This document shows, in pieces, positions 16,773-25,472 of a stretch of 64,000 nucleotides of DNA. Source of the stretch: Actinomycetospora lutea (lineage in GTDB: Bacteria; Actinomycetota; Actinomycetes; Mycobacteriales; Pseudonocardiaceae); contig NZ_JAQZAL010000008.1 of NCBI RefSeq assembly GCF_028737205.1, positions 1-64,000 on the forward strand, written 5' to 3'. The position numbers were made by a program, and so were the translations under genes. The notes beneath the pieces were generated by a model. It was not told the origin of the DNA. It did not search any database and was given only the letters and a program-made list of their open reading frames with translations. The number at the start of each line of letters is the position of its first letter. Position 1 is the first letter of the stretch.

Positions 16773-19144
16773 CGGCGCTCCGCCTCCGCGACGCGCTCGA
16801 TCACGGTGAGCACGCTGTCGGGGTTCAGCGACATCGAGTCGATGCCCTGCTCGACCAGGAACTCGGCGAGGTCGGGGTGGTCGCTCGGGCCCTGGCCGCA
16901 GATGCCGACGTAGCGGTCCTTGGCGTGCGCCGCCTCGAGCAGCATCGTGATCATCTTCTTGACCGCGGGGCTGCGCTCGTCGAACAGGTGGGTCAGCCGG
17001 TCGTCGTCGCGGCCGATGCCCAGGGTGAGCTGGGTGAGGTCGTTGGACCCGATCGAGAAGCCGTCGAACCGGTCGGCGAACTCGTCGGCCTGCAGCACGT
17101 TCGACGGGATCTCCGCCATGACGTAGACCTGCAGCTCGTCGCGCCCGCGCTCGAGGCCGTACTCGGCCATCGTCTCCAGCACCCGGTCGGCCTCCTCGGG
17201 GGTGCGGCAGAACGGGACCATGACGATGACGTTGGTGAAGCCCATCCGTGTCCGGACCCGGTCCAGCGCGCGGCACTCGAGCGCGAACGCCTCCTTGTAG
17301 TCGTCGCTGTAGTACCGCGACGCCCCGCGCCAGCCGAGCATCGGGTTCTCCTCCTCGGGCTCGAACTGCGTCCCGCCGAGCAGCCCCGCGTACTCGTTGG
17401 TCTTGAAGTCCGACAGCCGCACCACGACCGGCTCCGGGTACTGCGACGCGGCGATGGTCGCGATGCCGCGGGCGAGGTGGTCGACGAAGTACTCGCCCTT
17501 GTCCTCCCAGCCGGCAGTGAGCTCCTCGATCTGCGCCTTCGCCTCCGCGTCCTCCACCTCGTTGAGGTGCAGCAGCGCCAGCGGGTGGGCCTGGATGACG
17601 TTGTTGACCAGGTACTCCATGCGCGCGAGCCCGATCCCGTGCGCGGGCAGGCGCCACCACTGCATGGCGGCCGCCGGGCTGCCGATGTTCATCATGACGC
17701 GCGTGCGCGGCTGCGGCACCGACTCGAGGTCGAGCTCGCGCTCCTCGTAGGCGAGCAGGCCGTCGTAGACGTGCCCCTCGTCGCCCTCGACGCAGGAGAT
17801 CGTCACCTCGCGGCCCTCGGCGAGCTTCTCGGTCGCGTCCCCGGTGCCCACGATCGCGGGGACGCCCAGCTCGCGGCTGACGATGGCGGCGTGCGAGGTG
17901 CGCCCGCCGCGGTCGGTGACGATGCCGGCCGCGCGCCGCATGATCGGCACCCAGTCCGGGTCGGTCATCTCGGTGACGAGGACCTTGCCGTCGGTGAAGC
18001 TGTCGACGTCGTCGGCCGACGCGATCACCTGCACCTCGCCGGCGGCGATCGCCTGCCCGATCGCGAGGCCCGAGACGAGCACCTCGCCGGACTCGGTGAG
18101 GCTGAAGGTGGACAGCGTCCCGGCCCCGGCCCGCGACTGCACGGTCTCCGGGCGCGCCTGGACGACGAACAGCTCGCCGCTGCGCCCGTCCTTGGCCCAC
18201 TCGACGTCCATCGGGCGCTCGTAGTGGGCCTCGATCACCGCGCCCCAGCGGGCGAGCGCGAGGATCTCCTCGTCGGTCAGGACGACCGCGCGGCGCTCCT
18301 CGTCGGTGGTCTCCTCGTTCGCCGTCGGCTCGTCGCCGGAATCGGTGTAGACGAGCTTGCGCTCCTTGGCCCCGATCGTCTTCGCGAGGATCGGGACGAG
18401 CTCCTCGTGGTCGAGGAAGGGCTTGTAGACCGTGTACTGGTCGGGCGTGACCTCGCCGCCGACGACGTTCTCGCCCAGGCCCCACCCGGCGTTGATGATC
18501 GCGGTGTCGGGGAAGCCCGTGTCGGAGTCGATCGTGAACATGACCCCGGCGCAGCCGAGGTCGGAGCGCACCATCTTCTGGATGCCGATCGACAGGGCGA
18601 CGTCGGTGTGCTCGAAGCCCTGCTCCACGCGGTAGCTGATCGCGCGGTCGGTGAACAGCGACGCGTAGCAGTCCTTGCACGCGGCGAGCAGGGCGTCCGC
18701 GCCGGTGATGTTGAGGTAGGTGTCCTGCTGGCCGGCGAAGCTCGCGTCGGGCAGGTCCTCGGCGGTGGCGCTGCTGCGCACGGCGACGTCGACGTCGGTC
18801 GTCTCGTAGCGCTCCCCCAGCTCGGCGTACGCCGCACGGATCGCCTCGGCGGTCGACTCCGGGAACTCGGCGCGGTCGAACAGGTCGCGGACCGCCTTGC
18901 CGGCGTCGGCGAGCTCGCGCTTCCCGTCGGCCAGCTCGCCGAGGATGCTCGCGATCTCCTCGTCGAGGTGGTTCGCCCCGAGGAACGAGCGGTAGGCCGT
19001 GGCCGTGGTCGCGAACCCGCCGGGCACCCGGATGCCCTTCCCGGCCAGGTTCCCGATCATCTCGCCGAGGGAGGCGTTCTTCCCGCCCACCTCCTCGACG
19101 TCCCCGGACCCCACGCTCTCCAGCCAGCGGACCTCGTCGGCCAC
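16769..19144 (-). CDS. ppsA: Phosphoenolpyruvate synthase
   Basis: A 791-residue cytoplasmic enzyme converting pyruvate and ATP to phosphoenolpyruvate, AMP and phosphate; it feeds gluconeogenesis. Domains in order: ATP-grasp (VGGKNASLGEMI near the N-terminus), the swivelling phosphohistidine domain with GGRTSHAAIVSREL (histidine about residue 420), and the PEP-binding TIM barrel with the catalytic cysteine in GICGQGPSDHP (about 748). Length is standard. I chose GTG 19144, preceded by GGAGGAG; ATG 19285 would add 47 residues unlike the family. The stop overlaps the downstream lipoprotein start. Confidence 0.94.
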   Translation of the reverse strand: MADEVRWLESVGSGDVEEVGGKNASLGEMIGNLAGKGIRVPGGFATTATAYRSFLGANHLDEEIASILGELADGKRELADAGKAVRDLFDRAEFPESTAEAIRAAYAELGERYETTDVDVAVRSSATAEDLPDASFAGQQDTYLNITGADALLAACKDCYASLFTDRAISYRVEQGFEHTDVALSIGIQKMVRSDLGCAGVMFTIDSDTGFPDTAIINAGWGLGENVVGGEVTPDQYTVYKPFLDHEELVPILAKTIGAKERKLVYTDSGDEPTANEETTDEERRAVVLTDEEILALARWGAVIEAHYERPMDVEWAKDGRSGELFVVQARPETVQSRAGAGTLSTFSLTESGEVLVSGLAIGQAIAAGEVQVIASADDVDSFTDGKVLVTEMTDPDWVPIMRRAAGIVTDRGGRTSHAAIVSRELGVPAIVGTGDATEKLAEGREVTISCVEGDEGHVYDGLLAYEERELDLESVPQPRTRVMMNIGSPAAAMQWWRLPAHGIGLARMEYLVNNVIQAHPLALLHLNEVEDAEAKAQIEELTAGWEDKGEYFVDHLARGIATIAASQYPEPVVVRLSDFKTNEYAGLLGGTQFEPEEENPMLGWRGASRYYSDDYKEAFALECRALDRVRTRMGFTNVIVMVPFCRTPEEADRVLETMAEYGLERGRDELQVYVMAEIPSNVLQADEFADRFDGFSIGSNDLTQLTLGIGRDDDRLTHLFDERSPAVKKMITMLLEAAHAKDRYVGICGQGPSDHPDLAEFLVEQGIDSMSLNPDSVLTVIERVAEAERR

Positions 19145-19256
19145 CGCGTCCTCCTCCGTCGTGGCCGGCGCGCCGCGGCTCACCGCCACGGGTTGCGCAC
19201 TGCCGACCAACTGCCGTAGTCCCCCCTGGCCGCCCCGGGGAAAACAACGGAGCGAT

Positions 19257-19697
19257 TCAGGACAGGACGCGTACCAGCCGCGCAACGAGCCGCTCGATCT
19301 CCGCGTCCGGGTCCGCGGTGAGCCCGGTGTGCACCGGCCCGGGCTGCAGGACCGTGCTGCGCGGCGCGGTCAGCCAGCGGAACCGCTCGCCCGGGGACAG
19401 CACCGCAGCCGGCCCCTCCCCCCGCACCGCGCGCTCCCAGGCCTCGACGGCGTCGCGCAGCGCGTCGAGGTCGATGGCCGGGTCGAGCGCGCGGACCCGG
19501 GCGATGTCGAGGGCGGTCCGGGCGTCCAGGTGCTCACGGTGGCGGCAGTAGAGCAGGACGCCGACGTTGACGAGCTCGCCGCGCTCGATGTCGGGCACCA
19601 CGCGCAGCAGGGCGTACTCGAAGGTGTCGCGGTGTTCCTCGGATCGAGCTCCCCTCGCGGCGTGCTCCCCTGTTCGCGCCGTCTCCCGCCCGCTCAT
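19257..19697 (-). CDS. DUF3037 family protein
   Basis: A 146-residue protein of unknown function. After a variable N-terminus, FEYALLRVVPDIERGELVNV at residues 26-45 begins the DUF3037 domain; LYCRHREHLDAR follows. DUF3037 genes are commonly next to HipA-like kinase genes, and here ATG 19697 overlaps the kinase stop by 4 nt. It may be the kinase's partner, substrate or antitoxin-like neutraliser; none of this is shown by sequence. Its N-terminal residues about 8-18 coincide with a dispersed repeat copy (19642-19673). Confidence 0.82.
   Translation of the reverse strand: MSGRETARTGEHAARGARSEEHRDTFEYALLRVVPDIERGELVNVGVLLYCRHREHLDARTALDIARVRALDPAIDLDALRDAVEAWERAVRGEGPAAVLSPGERFRWLTAPRSTVLQPGPVHTGLTADPDAEIERLVARLVRVLS
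19642..19673 (+). repeat. Dispersed coding repeat, family B, copy 2
   Basis: 32 bp, GATCGAGCTCCCCTCGCGGC... It matches the inverted copy at 34949-34980 with only a few differences and lies at the N-terminus of the DUF3037 gene (read on the minus strand as EHAARGARSE). Confidence 0.65.
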
Positions 19698-20467
19698 CGC
19701 GGCACCCACGTCTCGCGGGCGGCGAGGCGGGCGAGCAGGTGCTCGACGTAGGCCTCCCGCAGGGCGTCGGGCGAGCGGAACGCCGGGTCGTCGAGCCACA
19801 CGTCCGGCACGCGGTACACGACGTCGGTGAGCAGGCCCCGGTCGATGCCCCCGGCGAGGTCGGCGTCGGCCTCGGCGCGTGCGGTGGCCGCGGGCGCCAG
19901 GACGTGGTCGCCCGCGTCGTAGGGCCGGGCCACGGCGGCCGCCGCGCGGGCCCAGGAGTGGTGGAAGTACAGGCAGGCGCCGTGGTCGATCAGCCACAGG
20001 TCCCGGTGCCACCGCAGCAGGTTCGGGTTGCGCCACGACCGGTCGACGTTCTCGACGAACGCGTCGAACCACAGCACCCGCGACGCCTCGACCCCCTCGA
20101 TCCGGTGCGCGACGGGGTCGAACCCGATGGCGCCGGGCAGGAAGTCCATCCCGAGGTTGTCGCCGCCGCTGCGCGCGAGCAGCTCCTGGACCTCCCAGTC
20201 GGGCTCCGCTCGGGCGATCACGGGGTCGAGCTCGAGCACCACCAGCTCGGGCACCCGCAGGCCGAGGCGCCGGGCCAGCTCGCCGGCGATCACCTCGGCC
20301 ACCAGCGCCTTCGGGCCCTGCCCCGCACCGACGAACTTGGCGACGTAGGTGCCGAGGTCGTCGGCCTCGACGAGGCCCGGCAGCGACCCGCCCTCGCGCA
20401 GCGGGGTGACGTACCGGGTGGCGACGACCCGGCGCAGCACGGACACGGGGCCATCCAACACGGTCAC
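19694..20467 (-). CDS. HipA-like kinase family protein (HipA_2 type)
   Basis: A 257-residue protein with a reduced HipA/phosphatidylinositol-kinase-like fold. TYVAKFVG supplies a nucleotide-binding lysine (K44). DAFVENVDRSWRNPNLLRW resembles the HipA catalytic DRxxxN loop (D142, N147/N149), and LWLIDHGACL gives the metal-binding aspartate (D161, DFG position). It is far shorter than HipA toxins (about 440 aa) and no HipB-type antitoxin is adjacent. GTG 20467 overlaps the upstream nucleotidyltransferase stop by 4 nt and its own stop overlaps the DUF3037 start, giving a tightly coupled three-gene unit. The target is unknown. Confidence 0.8.
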   Translation of the reverse strand: MTVLDGPVSVLRRVVATRYVTPLREGGSLPGLVEADDLGTYVAKFVGAGQGPKALVAEVIAGELARRLGLRVPELVVLELDPVIARAEPDWEVQELLARSGGDNLGMDFLPGAIGFDPVAHRIEGVEASRVLWFDAFVENVDRSWRNPNLLRWHRDLWLIDHGACLYFHHSWARAAAAVARPYDAGDHVLAPAATARAEADADLAGGIDRGLLTDVVYRVPDVWLDDPAFRSPDALREAYVEHLLARLAARETWVPR

Positions 20468-21030
20468 GGCTCGGGGGCCAGGGGAACCACGCGCAGGCGG
20501 CGCAGCAGGAACAGGCACGCCACCGCGATGTCGTTCCACGCGGTCGCCGTCTCGGCGCGCGACCAGTCGATCTTCTCGCGGAGGGCGCGCGCGGTCGGGA
20601 GCACCTTGGACAGGTCGCAGGCGTGCTCGTTGAGGGCGGCGAGCTTGCCGATGATGAGGTCGGTGGCGTCGACGACGGGCATCCGGACCGAGAGCACCTC
20701 CTGCTCGACGGACCGGGCGAGCAGGACGGCGTCGACGGGCTCGCTCGCGAGCCGGAACAGGACGTCGACCACCGCCCCGTCGCTGTAGACCTTGAACAGC
20801 CAGTCCTCGGGCGGCTGCCGCACGTCCAGGCCGGCCTCGGTGAGCACCTCGGCGGCCCGGTCGGCGTCGGACTCGGCGACGACGAAGTCGACGTCGTTCT
20901 CGGGCTCCGGGCCCCCGAGGGCCCAGCCGGCGTAGCCCCCGGCCAAGGCGAACCCGATCCCGCCGCCGCGCAGGGCGACCGCGACCCGCTTGAGCGCCTC
21001 GCGACGACCGGCACCGTCGGGTTCGCTCAT
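20464..21030 (-). CDS. Nucleotidyltransferase-fold protein
   Basis: A 188-residue protein with the GG...DxD core of the nucleotidyltransferase superfamily: LAGGYAGWALGG at residues 29-40 and NDVDFVV with D46 and D48. A third acidic site may be in VVDVLFRL. C-terminal helices contain ATDLIIGKLAALNEHACDLS, as in AbiEii/MNT-like and aminoglycoside adenylyltransferase-like proteins. It heads an operon with a HipA-like kinase and DUF3037. A nucleotide-transferring toxin or antitoxin role is plausible from those families but not demonstrated. ATG 21030 has no clear Shine-Dalgarno; the transcript may be leaderless. Confidence 0.75.
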   Translation of the reverse strand: MSEPDGAGRREALKRVAVALRGGGIGFALAGGYAGWALGGPEPENDVDFVVAESDADRAAEVLTEAGLDVRQPPEDWLFKVYSDGAVVDVLFRLASEPVDAVLLARSVEQEVLSVRMPVVDATDLIIGKLAALNEHACDLSKVLPTARALREKIDWSRAETATAWNDIAVACLFLLRRLRVVPLAPEP

Positions 21031-21079
21031 GGGACGTCCGTTACCCCGGGTGGACGGACGACGAACCCGGGGAACCCGG

Positions 21080-21835
21080 GTGCTCGTGCGACTCGGGACA
21101 TGGAACGTGCTGCACGGGGCCGCGACCGCCGACGGGCCCGTCGACCTGCGACGCTTCGCCGACGCCGTCGGCGGCCTCGACGTCGACGTGCTCGGGCTGC
21201 AGGAGGTCGACCGGGCCCAGCCGCGCTCGGGCGGGGCGGACCTGACCGCGGTCGCCGCCGAGGCGCTCGGCGCCGCCGAGTACCGCTTCGCGCCGACCCT
21301 GCACGGCGTACCCGGGTCGTGGACCGAGATCGACGTCCCGGACGCCCCGGCCTACGGCGTCGCCCTGCTGTCGCGCCACCCGGTGACAGAGTGGCGCGTG
21401 GTGCCGCTGCCGCGGCTGCCCCGCGACGTGCCACTCGTGGTCGGGCGTCCCCGCCGCCTCGTCGTCGTGCGCGACGAGCCCCGGACCGCGCTGCTGGCCC
21501 GCGTCGCCGGCCCGCACGGACCGGTCAGCGTCGTGACCACGCACCTGTCGTTCATCCCGGGCTGGAACCTCGTCCAGCTGCGCCACCTCGTGCGCTGCCT
21601 GCGCGACGAGACCACCCTCGTCGTCACCGGCGACCTCAACCTCGGCGTCCGCCGGGCCCGGCTCGGCAGCGGGCTGCGCGGGCTCGTCCGCGGGCGCACG
21701 TTCCCCGCCGACGGCCCGCGCCGCCAGATCGACCACCTGCTCGGGCGCGGCGTCGCCGCCTCCGCACCGCGCGTGCACCACTCGCCGCTCTCGGACCACT
21801 GCGCGCTCTCGGCGACGGTGGTGCCGGCGGACTGA
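21080..21835 (+). CDS. Endonuclease/exonuclease/phosphatase (EEP) family hydrolase
   Basis: A 251-residue metal-dependent phosphoesterase. The EEP motifs are in order: LGTWNVLHG, LQEVD (metal-binding glutamate), SVVTTHLSF, VTGDLNLG and the terminal SDHCALSA. The fold covers DNA nucleases, sphingomyelinases and inositol phosphatases, so the substrate is open. No signal peptide. GTG 21080 leaves a short intergenic space from the divergent nucleotidyltransferase; an ATG at 21029 would overlap that gene's start codon and was not preferred. Confidence 0.82.
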   Translation: MLVRLGTWNVLHGAATADGPVDLRRFADAVGGLDVDVLGLQEVDRAQPRSGGADLTAVAAEALGAAEYRFAPTLHGVPGSWTEIDVPDAPAYGVALLSRHPVTEWRVVPLPRLPRDVPLVVGRPRRLVVVRDEPRTALLARVAGPHGPVSVVTTHLSFIPGWNLVQLRHLVRCLRDETTLVVTGDLNLGVRRARLGSGLRGLVRGRTFPADGPRRQIDHLLGRGVAASAPRVHHSPLSDHCALSATVVPAD

Positions 21836-21850
21836 GCGCGCGCCCGGGTC

Positions 21851-21903
21851 GCAGCGAGGGAGTCCCTGGCTGCGTGGCAGGCAGCGAGGGCGTCCCTCGC
21901 TGC
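21851..21903. repeat. Two tandem GCAGCGAGGG palindromes
   Basis: Two 23-nt palindromes, 21851-21873 (one stem mismatch) and 21881-21903 (perfect 10-bp stem, CGT loop), follow the EEP stop. Both start GCAGCGAGGG and end GCTGC. They resemble the outer part of the 4445-4489 hairpin, suggesting one family of intergenic palindromes that also work as terminators. Confidence 0.7.
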
Positions 21904-21934
21904 TCGACGGCGTGGTCGTGCCACCCCGTTCCCG

Positions 21935-21980
21935 CCGCGAGGGGCGTCCGGCGTCGGGTGACGCCGGACGCCCCTCGCGG
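21935..21980. terminator. Bidirectional terminator hairpin, perfect 21-bp stem
   Basis: Arms 21935-21955 and 21960-21980 pair perfectly around a GGGT loop. The hairpin separates convergent EEP and nrdJ. Confidence 0.9.
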
Positions 21981-22015
21981 GGTGGGGAGCGGACCTGGTC
22001 CGGGGGGCGGCTGCG

Positions 22016-24853
22016 TCAGCTGCAGCCGCTGGTGGAGCCGCAGCCCTCGCAGACGTAGCAGGAGCCGGCGGGCCGCATCTTCGTGCCGCAGGTCAGGCAG
22101 AGCGGCGCGTCGGCCGCCTTGCCCTGCTGCAGCTCGAGCAGCTCGGTGGAGCTGCCGACCGACACGTCGGCCTTCCTCGCCGCCGGGCTCGCGTCGACCT
22201 CGGGCGCCGCGACGTCGACCGACGTGCGCAGCGCCTCGACGTCCACCGGCGCCACAGGAGCCGTGGTGCCGTAGTCGGTGGCCGCGACCTGGGCCGAGCG
22301 CTCGTCCGCGGAGAAGATGCCCAGCTGGGCGCGCTTCTCGTAAGGCAGGTGGTCGAGCGCGATCCGGCGGAACAGGTAGTCGACGACGCTGGTGGCCATG
22401 CGGACGTCCGGATCGTCGGTCATGCCGGCCGGCTCGAAGCGCATGTTGACGAACTTGGAGACGTAGGTCTCCAGCGGCACGCCGTACTGCAGCGCGATCG
22501 AGATGGCCATCGAGAAGGCGTCCATGACACCGGCGAGGGTCGAGCCCTGCTTCGACATCTTGACGAAGATCTCGCCGAGGCCGTCGTCGGGGTACGACCC
22601 CGCGGTCATGTAGCCCTCGGCGCCGGCCACCGCGAACGACACGGTCTCGCTCGGACGCTTCTTCGGCAGGCGCTTGCGGACCGGGCGCTGCTCGGTGACC
22701 GCGGGCGCCGCCTCGGCGGTCTTCTCGGCCGTGCTCTTCTTGCCGGTGGACAGCGGCTGGCCGACCTTGCAGTTGTCCCGGTAGATCGCGAGCGCCTTGA
22801 GCCCCAGCTTCCAGGACTCGAAGTAGATCTCCTCGACGTCCTCGACGCTGGCCTGCTCGGGCATGTTGACCGTCTTGGAGATGGCGCCGGAGATGAACGG
22901 CTGCACCGCGGCCATCATCCGCACGTGACCCATCGGCGCGATCGAGCGCTGGCCCATCGCGCAGTCGAACACCTCGTAGTGCTCGGGACGCAGGCCCGGG
23001 GCGTCGATGACGTGGCCGTGCTCGGCGATGTACTCGACGATCGCCTCGCTCTGCTCGGCCGGGTAGCCAAGGAGGTCGAGCGCCCGCGGGATGGTCTGGT
23101 TGACGATCTGCATCGAGCCGCCGCCGACCAGCTTCTTGAACTTGACCAGCGAGAAGTCCGGCTCCACCCCGGTGGTGTCGCAGTCCATCATGAAGCCGAT
23201 GGTCCCGGTGGGGGCGAGCACGCTGGCCTGGGCGTTGCGCCAGCCGTTCCTGGCGCCGACCTCGAGGCCCGTCTGCCACTGCAGCGTGGCGGCGTCGCGG
23301 ACGCGGGCGTCCTCGCGGTGCACCGTGCGGATCGCGTCGTTGGCCGCGGCGTGCTTGCGCATGACCCGGCGGTGGGCGTCGGCGTTGCGGGCGTAGCCGT
23401 CGTAGGGGGCGACGGCGCCGGCGAGCTCCGCCGAGCGGCGGTACGCGGTGCCGGTCATCAGCGAGGTGATCGAGGCCGCCAGCGCGCGGCCGCCCTCGGA
23501 GTCGTAGGCCCGGCCCGTGGCCATGAGCAGCGCGCCGAGGTTGGCGTAGCCGATGCCCAGCTGGCGGAAGGCGCGCGTGGTCTCCCCGATCGCGTCGGTG
23601 GGGAAGTCGGCGAAGCAGATCGAGATGTCCATCGCGGTGATGACCAGCTCGACCGAGCGCACGAAGTCGTCGACGCGGAACGTGTTGTCGTCGTCGAGGA
23701 ACTTCATGAGGTTCAGCGACGCGAGGTTGCAGCTGGAGTTGTCCAGGTGCAGGTACTCCGAGCACGGGTTGGACGCGGTGATGCGCCCCGACTCCGGCGA
23801 GGTGTGCCAGTCGTTGATCGTGTCGTCGTACTGCAGGCCCGGGTCGGCGCACTCCCAGGCGGCCTCGGCCATGCTGCGGAACAGCGACCTGGCGTCGACG
23901 GTGTCGATGACCTCGCCGGTCATGCGCGCCCGCAGGCCGAACTCGGTGCCCGACTGCACCGCGCGCATGAACTCGTCGGAGACCCGCACCGAGTTGTTGG
24001 CGTTCTGGTACTGCACCGAGGTGATGTCGGAGCCGCCGAGGTCCATGTCGAACCCGGCGTCGCGCAGCACGCGGATCTTGCGCTCCTCGTCGCGCTTGGT
24101 GGCGACGAACTCGGCGACGTCGGGGTGGTCGACGTCGAGGACGACCATCTTGGCCGCGCGGCGCGTGGCGCCGCCGGACTTGATGGTGCCGGCCGAGGCG
24201 TCGGCGCCGCGCATGAACGAGACCGGCCCGGAGGCGGTGCCGCCCGAGGACAGCAGCTCCTTCGACGAGCGGATGCGCGAGAGGTTGAGGCCGGCGCCGG
24301 AGCCGCCCTTGAAGATCAGCCCTTCCTCGCGGTACCAGTTGAGGATCGACTCCATCGTGTCGTCGACCGACAGGATGAAGCAGGCGCTGACCTGCTGCGG
24401 CGAGGTGGTGCCGACGTTGAACCAAACCGGCGAGTTGAAGCTGAAGTACTGGTGCAGCAGCATCCACGTCAGCTCGTGGGAGAAGACCTCGGCGTCCTCG
24501 GGCGTCGCGAAGTAGCCGTGGCGCGTGCCCGCTGCGGTGTAGGTGCTCACCACGCGGTCGATGAGCTGGCGCAGGCTCGACTCGCGCGCGTCGGTGCCCT
24601 GCGCGCCGCGGAAGTACTTGCTGGTGACGATGTTGACGGCGTTGACCGACCAGGACTGCGGGAACTCGACGCCGCGCTGCTCGAAGTTGATCGAGCCGTC
24701 GCGCCAGTTCGTCATCACCACGTCACGGCGTTCCCACACGACGTCGTCGTAGGGGTGGACCCCCGCGGTCGTGTGGACACGCTCGATGGTCAGGCCCCGC
24801 CGCGGTGCGGCGGATCCGGACTCCTCGGACGTGGTGCCGACGGTCTCCGTCAT
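22016..24853 (-). CDS. nrdJ: Vitamin B12-dependent (class II) ribonucleoside-diphosphate reductase
   Basis: A 945-residue adenosylcobalamin-dependent enzyme making deoxyribonucleotides without oxygen-derived radicals. The active site is visible: ASNPCSEYLHLDN, the thiyl-radical cysteine in NSSCNLASLNL and APTGTIGFMMDCDTTGVEP. The C-terminus has a redox/zinc cysteine cluster (LCLTCGTKM ... CYVCEGCG). Length fits the actinobacterial NrdJ group. I chose ATG 24853, with AGAGGG about 10 nt upstream; ATG 24862 would leave no spacer. The regulator gene nrdR is 79 nt upstream on the same strand. No cobalamin riboswitch was seen. Confidence 0.96.
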   Translation of the reverse strand: MTETVGTTSEESGSAAPRRGLTIERVHTTAGVHPYDDVVWERRDVVMTNWRDGSINFEQRGVEFPQSWSVNAVNIVTSKYFRGAQGTDARESSLRQLIDRVVSTYTAAGTRHGYFATPEDAEVFSHELTWMLLHQYFSFNSPVWFNVGTTSPQQVSACFILSVDDTMESILNWYREEGLIFKGGSGAGLNLSRIRSSKELLSSGGTASGPVSFMRGADASAGTIKSGGATRRAAKMVVLDVDHPDVAEFVATKRDEERKIRVLRDAGFDMDLGGSDITSVQYQNANNSVRVSDEFMRAVQSGTEFGLRARMTGEVIDTVDARSLFRSMAEAAWECADPGLQYDDTINDWHTSPESGRITASNPCSEYLHLDNSSCNLASLNLMKFLDDDNTFRVDDFVRSVELVITAMDISICFADFPTDAIGETTRAFRQLGIGYANLGALLMATGRAYDSEGGRALAASITSLMTGTAYRRSAELAGAVAPYDGYARNADAHRRVMRKHAAANDAIRTVHREDARVRDAATLQWQTGLEVGARNGWRNAQASVLAPTGTIGFMMDCDTTGVEPDFSLVKFKKLVGGGSMQIVNQTIPRALDLLGYPAEQSEAIVEYIAEHGHVIDAPGLRPEHYEVFDCAMGQRSIAPMGHVRMMAAVQPFISGAISKTVNMPEQASVEDVEEIYFESWKLGLKALAIYRDNCKVGQPLSTGKKSTAEKTAEAAPAVTEQRPVRKRLPKKRPSETVSFAVAGAEGYMTAGSYPDDGLGEIFVKMSKQGSTLAGVMDAFSMAISIALQYGVPLETYVSKFVNMRFEPAGMTDDPDVRMATSVVDYLFRRIALDHLPYEKRAQLGIFSADERSAQVAATDYGTTAPVAPVDVEALRTSVDVAAPEVDASPAARKADVSVGSSTELLELQQGKAADAPLCLTCGTKMRPAGSCYVCEGCGSTSGCS

Positions 24854-24932
24854 CGGTGCCATCCCTCTGTTCGTCGTACGACGGTCCGGCGACGCTTCCC
24901 CACGCTCCGACCCGCCCCTGTTTCCCCGAACG

Positions 24933-25472
24933 TCAGTCCCCGGCCCGTGCTGCCGGCACGTCCCGCGCCCCGGCCCCGGTCTCCCCCGCAGTGTCGCCCC
25001 GACCCCCGACATCCCCGTCCCGTGCCGGTGCCGCGGCACGCAGGTCGGCGATCTCGGCCTCGAAGTCGGCCACGCACGAGAAGTTCCTGTACACGCTGGC
25101 GAACCGCAGGTACGCGACCTTGTCGAGCTCGCGCAGCGGCCCCAGGATGGCCATCCCGACCTCCTGGCTGGGCACCTCCGCGCTCCCCGCGCCCCGGATC
25201 GTCTCCTCGACCCGGTGCGCCAGCTGGGCCAGCGCATCGGTGTCGACCGGACGTCCCTGGCAGGCGCGGGCCACGCCGCGCACCACCTTGTCGCGGCTGA
25301 ACGGCTCGGTGACCCCGCTGCGCTTGACCACGGCGAGCACCGGTTCCTCGACGGTGGTGAAGCGCTTGCCGCACGACGGGCACGACCGACGCCGCCGGAT
25401 CGCCTGCCCCTCGTCGGCCTCGCGCGAGTCGACGACGCGGGAATCGGCGTGCCGGCAGAACGGACACCGCAT
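24933..25472 (-). CDS. nrdR: Transcriptional repressor NrdR
   Basis: A 179-residue nucleotide-sensing repressor of ribonucleotide reductase genes. The N-terminal zinc ribbon is [17 protein letters not shown] then [10 protein letters not shown]; an ATP-cone follows ([20 protein letters not shown]). A C-terminal tail of about 25 residues is low complexity. It senses ATP/dATP and represses nrd promoters. It is the first gene of the nrdR-nrdJ unit, and two NrdR-box-like sequences lie upstream, so it should regulate its own operon. The order nrdJ-nrdR-LysM-lexA is conserved in actinobacteria. Confidence 0.96.
   Translation of the reverse strand: MRCPFCRHADSRVVDSREADEGQAIRRRRSCPSCGKRFTTVEEPVLAVVKRSGVTEPFSRDKVVRGVARACQGRPVDTDALAQLAHRVEETIRGAGSAEVPSQEVGMAILGPLRELDKVAYLRFASVYRNFSCVADFEAEIADLRAAAPARDGDVGGRGDTAGETGAGARDVPAARAGD

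Noticed and set aside
16877-19219. 780-codon open frame antisense to ppsA
   Set aside because: Reads as typical shadow composition (Arg, Gly, Ala, Asp) and covers a certain PEP synthase; not a gene.
19694-20467. HipBA toxin-antitoxin system
   Set aside because: The kinase is much shorter than HipA and no HipB-type DNA-binding gene is adjacent.
24863-24932. Possible cobalamin riboswitch before nrdJ
   Set aside because: Only 79 nt separate nrdR and nrdJ and no B12-box-like sequence is visible.
22349-25300. 983-codon open frame antisense to nrdJ
   Set aside because: Shadow of nrdJ and nrdR; no domain.
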